Notes under the pieces: generated by a model
Told to the model about the DNA's origin: nothing
Databases searched by the model: none
Seen by the model: only the letters and a program-made list of their open reading frames with translations
Translations under genes and position numbers: made by a program
Shown here: one piece after another, positions 47,209-51,090 of the stretch
Numbering within the stretch: the stretch's first letter is position 1
Layout of the letters: each line of letters starts with the position of its first letter
Origin: Pseudonocardiales bacterium
GTDB lineage: Bacteria > Actinomycetota > Actinomycetes > Mycobacteriales > Pseudonocardiaceae
Reading direction: 5' to 3'
DNA: 51,090 bases
Assembly: GCA_003244245.1 (NCBI GenBank)
Contig: QHBY01000198.1
Coordinates: forward strand, 1-51,090

Positions 47209-47991
47209 ATGGCTCCGCTGCGCGATGACCGCTACCTCGACGCGTTGGCAGCGCAGTCCGCGCTGTTCGCTGAGGCACTGGCCGGCGCCGATGTGCAGCA
47301 GCGGGTTCCGACCTGCCCGGACTGGACGTTGTACCAGCTCGTCGAGCATCTCGGACAGGTCCACCGGTGGGCCACCGCAATCGTCACTCGGCCCGCCACC
47401 ACCCCACCCGACCGCAGCGAGCTGAACGCGACCGCGGCACCCCACGACGCCGATGGGCTTGCGTCCTGGCTGCGCGACGGAGCTGGTGCACTGGTGGACG
47501 CGATCCGAGCAGCCGACCCGCAGACGCCCGTGTGGAGCTGGGCCGGTGACCACAGCATCGGCTTCTGGGCCCGCCGGATGGCGCATGAGACCGCGGTGCA
47601 CCGTGGCGACGCCGAGCTCACGCTGGGTCGCGAGTTCACTCTGGAGGCTGATCTCGCCGCCGATGCGATCTCCGAGTGGTTAGGTTTCCTCAGCTTGCCG
47701 CAGGCAGTGGAGCATCGTCCGGAGCTCGCCGAGCTGCGCGGGGAGGGCCAGATTCTGCACCTGCACTCCACCGATCCGGGGCTTGGCGAGGCGGGGGAGT
47801 GGATCGTGCGCCGGACGCCGTCGGGCCCTGTCTGGGAACACGGCCACACCAAAGGCGATGTCGCCGTACGGGGTCCAGTGGTGTACCTGCTGCTGGTACT
47901 GATGCGCCGCGTCCCACCCAGCGATGCGCCCATCGAAGTGCTCGGCGACGCCAGCGTTATGGAGCACTGGCTAGCGCACACCGGATTCTGA
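47209..47991 (+). CDS. Maleylpyruvate isomerase / mycothiol-dependent DinB family protein
   Basis: A 260-residue protein of the MDMPI/DinB-like family, whose members often use mycothiol. The metal-binding histidines are likely in QLVEHLGQVHRW and RMAHETAVHRGDAEL, in the usual four-helix arrangement, with CPDWTLYQL between. The C-terminal domain contains GPVVYLLLVLMRR. GGGAGGA lies 6 nt before the ATG at 47209. The substrate is not known; many paralogues occur per genome, so the maleylpyruvate name should not be taken literally. Confidence 0.88.
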   Translation: MAPLRDDRYLDALAAQSALFAEALAGADVQQRVPTCPDWTLYQLVEHLGQVHRWATAIVTRPATTPPDRSELNATAAPHDADGLASWLRDGAGALVDAIRAADPQTPVWSWAGDHSIGFWARRMAHETAVHRGDAELTLGREFTLEADLAADAISEWLGFLSLPQAVEHRPELAELRGEGQILHLHSTDPGLGEAGEWIVRRTPSGPVWEHGHTKGDVAVRGPVVYLLLVLMRRVPPSDAPIEVLGDASVMEHWLAHTGF

Positions 47992-48063
47992 CTCCTCGAG
48001 TCCCGCCAGGATGGCTCCTGCACGTCGGCGAGCGGGTACCTGGCGTATGCAAAAGTAGCTACC

Positions 48064-48696
48064 ATGCAGCGCCAGCCCAGCGCCAGGCGGCCGAGCGGAC
48101 CACGGCCGCAGGCGGCGGATCCGTCTGACCGGCTGCTCACGGTGCCCAACGTGCTCAGCGCTCTCCGGCTGGCTGGTGTCCCACTGTTTCTGTGGCTGCT
48201 GCTGGGCCCGCACGATGACCTGCTCGCGGTGCTCGTGCTGGCCCTGTCGGGTCTCACCGACTGGCTGGACGGCAAGCTCGCCAGGTGGCTGAACCAGTCC
48301 AGCAGGCTCGGCGCGTTGCTAGACCCCGCTGTCGACCGGCTGTACACGCTGAGCACCCTGCTCGCGTTTGGTGTGCGAGAAGTCCTACCGTGGTGGGTGG
48401 TGGCGGTGCTGCTCGGCCGGGACATGGTGTTGTTGCTGGCCCTGCCCGTGCTGCGCCACTACGGCTACGGCCCGCTGCCGGTGCACTACGTGGGCAAGGC
48501 AGCGACTCTCTGCCTGCTCTATGCCTTTCCGGTGCTCCTGCTCGCCCACGACGTGCATGGTGGGGTGGGCGCGGTGGCTCAGGCATTCGCGGTGGCCTTC
48601 ACCGGCTGGGGCGGGTCGCTGTACCTCTGGTCGGGAATCCTGTACCTACTTCAAGTTCGGCTAACGGTGCGCGCCGCAAGGGCCGCGGCGGCCTGA
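48064..48696 (+). CDS. CDP-alcohol phosphatidyltransferase (PgsA2-like)
   Basis: An integral membrane enzyme that transfers a phosphatidyl group from CDP-diacylglycerol to an alcohol. The 210 residues contain the full signature DG-x2-AR-x8-G-x3-D-x3-D in DGKLARWLNQSSRLGALLD plus PAVD, with about six membrane helices and a basic N-terminus. The acceptor (glycerol phosphate, another phosphatidyl lipid or inositol phosphate) cannot be decided. Its place just before gcvH-garA resembles Rv1822 (pgsA2) of M. tuberculosis, annotated as a phosphatidylglycerophosphate or cardiolipin synthase. It starts the second conserved block and probably leads an operon with gcvH, 17 bp downstream. Confidence 0.9.
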   Translation: MQRQPSARRPSGPRPQAADPSDRLLTVPNVLSALRLAGVPLFLWLLLGPHDDLLAVLVLALSGLTDWLDGKLARWLNQSSRLGALLDPAVDRLYTLSTLLAFGVREVLPWWVVAVLLGRDMVLLLALPVLRHYGYGPLPVHYVGKAATLCLLYAFPVLLLAHDVHGGVGAVAQAFAVAFTGWGGSLYLWSGILYLLQVRLTVRAARAAAA

Positions 48697-48713
48697 ATGA
48701 ATTGGGGGATGAT

Positions 48714-49115
48714 GTGGACGAACGCGCGGTGGTCCCCGAGGAGCTGCGGTATACCCCGCAGCACGAGTGGGTGCTGGCTGGTGGTGAGGGCACTGTGCGG
48801 GTCGGCATCACCGACTATGCGCAGAGGCAACTCGGAGACGTCGTATACGTACAGCTGCCGCCGCTCGGGAGCTCGGTGGCGTCGGGAGAGCCGGTCGGTG
48901 AGGTGGAGTCGACCAAGAGCGTGTCGGAGCTCTTCGCGCCGGTAGCGGGTGAGGTAATCGCCTGCAACGATGCTCTGCGGGACAACCCAGGATTGGTCAA
49001 CTCCGACCCCTACGGCGGGGGCTGGATGATCGAGGTCAAGGTGGCGCAGCGATCAGCAACGGACTCATTGATGGGTGCCGAGGATTATCGCATGCTCATC
49101 GAGGAAGACGGCTGA
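48714..49115 (+). CDS. gcvH: Glycine cleavage system H protein
   Basis: GcvH carries the aminomethyl intermediate on a lipoyl lysine between GcvP, GcvT and Lpd. The 133 residues show RYTPQHEWV, VGITDYAQRQLGDVVYVQLP, the lipoylation site EVESTKSVSEL and the C-terminal NSDPYGGGWMIEVK. The GTG at 48714 has GGGGGA 4 nt upstream; a TTG further upstream and a GTG nine codons downstream (48750) are alternatives. Its partners GcvT (10124-11227), Lpd (6952-8364) and LipA (2892-3863) are at the other end of the window. Confidence 0.95.
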   Translation: MDERAVVPEELRYTPQHEWVLAGGEGTVRVGITDYAQRQLGDVVYVQLPPLGSSVASGEPVGEVESTKSVSELFAPVAGEVIACNDALRDNPGLVNSDPYGGGWMIEVKVAQRSATDSLMGAEDYRMLIEEDG

Positions 49116-49145
49116 CCTCCGTCTCTAGGCCCCCGGGTGGCACGA

Positions 49146-49151
49146 TAGGTT
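49146..49151 (+). promoter_or_regulatory. Candidate -10 of garA
   Basis: TAGGTT lies 43 nt before the garA GTG at 49194, giving a leader of about 36 nt with an AAGGAGAG ribosome-binding region. Confidence 0.4.
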
Positions 49152-49193
49152 GGGTCCGATCAACGACGACCACCCCGCGAAGGAGAGCCCAGC

Positions 49194-49664
49194 GTGAGCA
49201 CGAACGACGGGCCTGGTGTACCACCGGAGCGGGGCCCGGAGCAGACATCGACGTTCCGGGCGGACTTCCTCGCGGAGATCGAGGGTGTCGAGGCACCGGC
49301 GCCCCCTGTGGCCGGCATCGATGCATTGTCTGCCGGCTCCGCACTGCTGGTGGTCAAGCGTGGCCCTAACGCCGGCTCGCGGTTCCTGCTCGACCGGCCT
49401 ACCACGAGCGCTGGCCGGCATCCGGAAAGCGATATCTTCCTCGACGACGTGACGGTCTCCCGCCGGCACGCCGAGTTCCGCCGCGAGGGTGGCGAGTTCG
49501 TGGTGGTCGACGTCGGTAGCCTCAACGGCACCTACGTCAACCGCGAGCCGGTGGATACCGCTTTGCTGGCCAATGGTGACGAGGTGCAGATCGGCAAGTT
49601 CCGGCTGGTGTTCTTGACCGGTCCGCGCGCCGGGGACCGAGGGGCTGACCAGGGGTCCCGGTGA
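49194..49664 (+). CDS. garA: FHA-domain metabolic regulator GarA/OdhI
   Basis: GarA binds and inhibits 2-oxoglutarate dehydrogenase and NAD-glutamate dehydrogenase and activates glutamate synthase when its N-terminus is unphosphorylated. The 156 residues contain an N-terminal phospho-motif region and an FHA domain (about 50-145) with SAGRHPESDIFLDDVTVSRR and DVGSLNGTYVNREPVD. The motif that reads ETTSVFRADFL in M. tuberculosis is EQTSTFRADFL here: the second threonine is kept (Thr18) but the first, the PknG site, is Gln17. The stop overlaps the ftsR start by 4 bp (GTGA), so the two are coupled. Confidence 0.95.
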   Translation: MSTNDGPGVPPERGPEQTSTFRADFLAEIEGVEAPAPPVAGIDALSAGSALLVVKRGPNAGSRFLLDRPTTSAGRHPESDIFLDDVTVSRRHAEFRREGGEFVVVDVGSLNGTYVNREPVDTALLANGDEVQIGKFRLVFLTGPRAGDRGADQGSR

Positions 49665-50428
49665 CGGCTCCGGGTCGCTCCGGAGATCTCTCCGGGGCGA
49701 GCATCGGCTCAGTGCTCGCCCAGCTGCGCACGGACTTCCCCGACGTCACCATCTCCAAGATCAGGTTCTTGGAATCCGAGGGGCTCGTCCAGCCGGAACG
49801 AAGCGCTGCGGGCTACCGACAGTTCTCGCCGACGGATGTGCTTCGGCTGCGTTACGTGCTCACCGCCCAACGCGACCACTATCTCCCGCTGAGGGTCATC
49901 AAAGAACACCTGGACGCGTTGGACCGGGGCGGGCTGGATGGTCTGCCCGAAAGACGCTCTGAGGTGAGCTGGCCGCGGTCGCTGCGTCCGCTGGGCAGCG
50001 CTCGCCCCGACGCAGCAACGACACCCTGCGGGTCGGAGAATCTCGACACCGTCGATACCACGAGGATGACCCAGGAGGAACTGCTCGCCGCCGCCGGCAT
50101 CGGGCGGGCGGCGCTCACCGATCTCGAGCAGTTCGGTCTGATTCGGCCAGGTCCAGCCGGGTTCTACGATACCGATGCGGTGCTGGTGGCAAGGACCGCT
50201 CGGGCGATGACCGATTTTGGTCTCGAACCGCGGCACCTCCGCTCCTTCCGCGCCTCGGCTGACCGGGAGGTGGGCTTGCTGGCGCAGATCGTCACACCGA
50301 TGAGCCGGCAGCGAGATCCCGACGCGCGAGCCCGCGCCGACGAGGTGGTCCGGGAGTTGGCGGTGCTGTCGTTGCGGCTACACGCGCTACTCGTGAAGAT
50401 CGGGCTGCGTGGCGTCATCGGGAACTGA
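49661..50428 (+). CDS. ftsR: MerR-type regulator, FtsR (Rv1828)-like
   Basis: A 255-residue MerR-family DNA-binding protein. The winged helix-turn-helix is at about 15-85 (IGSVLAQLRTDFPDVTISKI, RFLESEGLVQPERS, GYRQFSPTDVLRLRYV). A second helical domain (about 130-250) containing LLAAAGIGRAALTDLEQFGL replaces the usual short coiled coil. The homologous protein FtsR in Corynebacterium activates ftsZ. It is coupled to garA by a GTGA overlap, an arrangement also seen in M. tuberculosis Rv1827-Rv1828. Confidence 0.92.
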   Translation: MTAPGRSGDLSGASIGSVLAQLRTDFPDVTISKIRFLESEGLVQPERSAAGYRQFSPTDVLRLRYVLTAQRDHYLPLRVIKEHLDALDRGGLDGLPERRSEVSWPRSLRPLGSARPDAATTPCGSENLDTVDTTRMTQEELLAAAGIGRAALTDLEQFGLIRPGPAGFYDTDAVLVARTARAMTDFGLEPRHLRSFRASADREVGLLAQIVTPMSRQRDPDARARADEVVRELAVLSLRLHALLVKIGLRGVIGN

Positions 50429-50611
50429 GCGAAATTTTGACCGCTGCGGGACTCGGCATCGACAGGGTGCCGCGTGTAGCGTCTCAGGGTAGCGATGGTG
50501 GAGACTCGACTGGGCTGGCAGCTATTCGGCCGGTATCCAAATCCACCGCCGAGCACGACGATCCTCGAGGCACCCGGACCGCAGGGTGCGCCGGGAGGGA
50601 GGCGCAACGCG

Positions 50612-51085
50612 ATGAGCGAGATGCGTGTCGTCGGGGTCCGGGTGGAGTTGCCTGCGAACCAGCCGATCCTGTTGCTCCGGGAGACCGAGGGCGAGCGCTA
50701 CCTGCCGATCTGGATCGGCTCGGGGGAGGCGACTGCCATCGCCCTGGAGCAGCAGGGTGTGCAACCGGCCCGACCCATGACCCATGACCTGCTCAAGGAT
50801 GTGATCAGCGCGCTGGGTAGGGAGTTGAAACAGGTTCGGATCACCGAACTGCAAGAGGGCACCTTCTTCGCCGAGCTGGTCTTCGACGGTAACGTGCGGG
50901 TGTCCGCCCGGCCCAGCGACTCGGTCGCCCTTGCGCTGCGGGTCGGAGTGCCGATCCACGTAGAGGAGTCGGTGCTCTCCGAGGCTGGCCTGATCATCCC
51001 CGATGAGCAGGAGAACGAGGTCGAACGGTTCCGGGAGTTCCTCGACTCGGTGTCCCCGGAGGACTTCCGCGGAGCGGATACATGA
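50612..51085 (+). CDS. Bifunctional nuclease family protein (DUF151)
   Basis: A 157-residue DUF151/BFN protein, Rv1829-like. Characteristic segments are VGVRVELPANQPILLLRE, LPIWIGSGEATAIALEQQG, MTHDLLKDVISALG and ARPSDSVALALRVGVPI, and an acidic C-terminal tail. Plant members were described as dual RNase/DNase; bacterial function is less clear. GGGAGGGAGG lies upstream of the ATG at 50612, which discards an in-frame extension through the 183-bp intergenic region. That region has a TTGACC (50436-50441) that may be a -35. Confidence 0.9.
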   Translation: MSEMRVVGVRVELPANQPILLLRETEGERYLPIWIGSGEATAIALEQQGVQPARPMTHDLLKDVISALGRELKQVRITELQEGTFFAELVFDGNVRVSARPSDSVALALRVGVPIHVEESVLSEAGLIIPDEQENEVERFREFLDSVSPEDFRGADT

Positions 51086-51090
51086 ACGCT
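51082..51090 (+). CDS. Possible start of the next gene (partial)
   Basis: ATGAACGCT begins within the stop codon of the nuclease gene (ATGA overlap) and runs off the window. Only three codons are visible. A second MerR-type regulator would be expected by comparison with Rv1830. Confidence 0.3.

Overview
The window is high-GC chromosomal DNA from an actinomycete. It carries a type I glutamine synthetase, the actinobacterial cytochrome bcc-aa3 genes (qcrCAB, ctaC, ctaE, ctaF), a phosphatidylinositol mannosyltransferase (PimB'), GarA, PASTA-type Ser/Thr kinase signalling and a mycothiol-type DinB protein. Gene order follows two blocks remembered from Mycobacterium tuberculosis. Positions 60-40373 match, with losses, the stretch Rv2220 (glnA1) to Rv2175c. 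Positions 48064-51085 match pgsA2, gcvH, garA, Rv1828 and Rv1829. The differences (lpd next to the E2 gene, cobU joined to cobTS, no lipB, no mmpS3, no mannosyltransferase after Rv2175c) point to a relative such as a Pseudonocardiales member rather than a mycobacterium. No genus can be named from the sequence alone. No rRNA, tRNA, CRISPR array, transposase or prophage was seen.

Layout. 60-10033: nitrogen assimilation (glnA with a GlnR-type box), lipoate synthesis (lipA) and lipoate-using enzymes (sucB/dlaT-type E2 and its E3 lpd), with a decayed SDR gene where M. tuberculosis has lipB, then pepA. 10124-16347: gcvT, ilvE, the cobUTS nucleotide-loop genes, a DUF3043 membrane protein and an A-type Fe-S carrier. 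16374-24550: asnB and the respiratory supercomplex genes. 24811-29378: a degenerate receiver protein with trpD, a strongly folded inverted-repeat island, and two paralogous NlpC/P60 wall hydrolases around a small four-cysteine protein. 29427-40373: envelope lipid genes (pimB', fadD15, acyltransferase), small conserved proteins, an exoribonuclease, pfkA, class II DAHP synthase, and a PASTA kinase divergent from a Rv2175c-like DNA-binding protein. 40496-47991: a segment outside both conserved blocks, with an MT0933-like small protein, AIM24, a peroxiredoxin-like protein, a DUF3516 helicase, a second Ser/Thr kinase, a PmtA-like methyltransferase and a DinB protein. 48064-51090: CDP-alcohol phosphatidyltransferase, gcvH, garA, ftsR-like and a bifunctional nuclease.

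The genes are linked functionally. LipA supplies lipoyl groups for the E2 and GcvH. GcvT and GcvH belong to the glycine cleavage system, which also uses Lpd. GarA-type FHA proteins restrain 2-oxoglutarate flux and so connect kinases with glutamine synthetase and the E2/E3 genes. Transcription looks typical of actinomycetes: at least twelve genes have a TANNNT hexamer only 6-8 nt before the start codon, the pattern expected for leaderless mRNAs. Most of the window is ordinary core genome. The observations most worth a second look are the folded island after trpD, the shared GTGAC-N5-GTAATC boxes before both NlpC genes, the missing lipB, the altered GarA phospho-motif, the kinase whose homology runs upstream of any canonical start, and the degenerate receiver upstream of trpD. 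All homology statements rest on remembered family features, not on searches.
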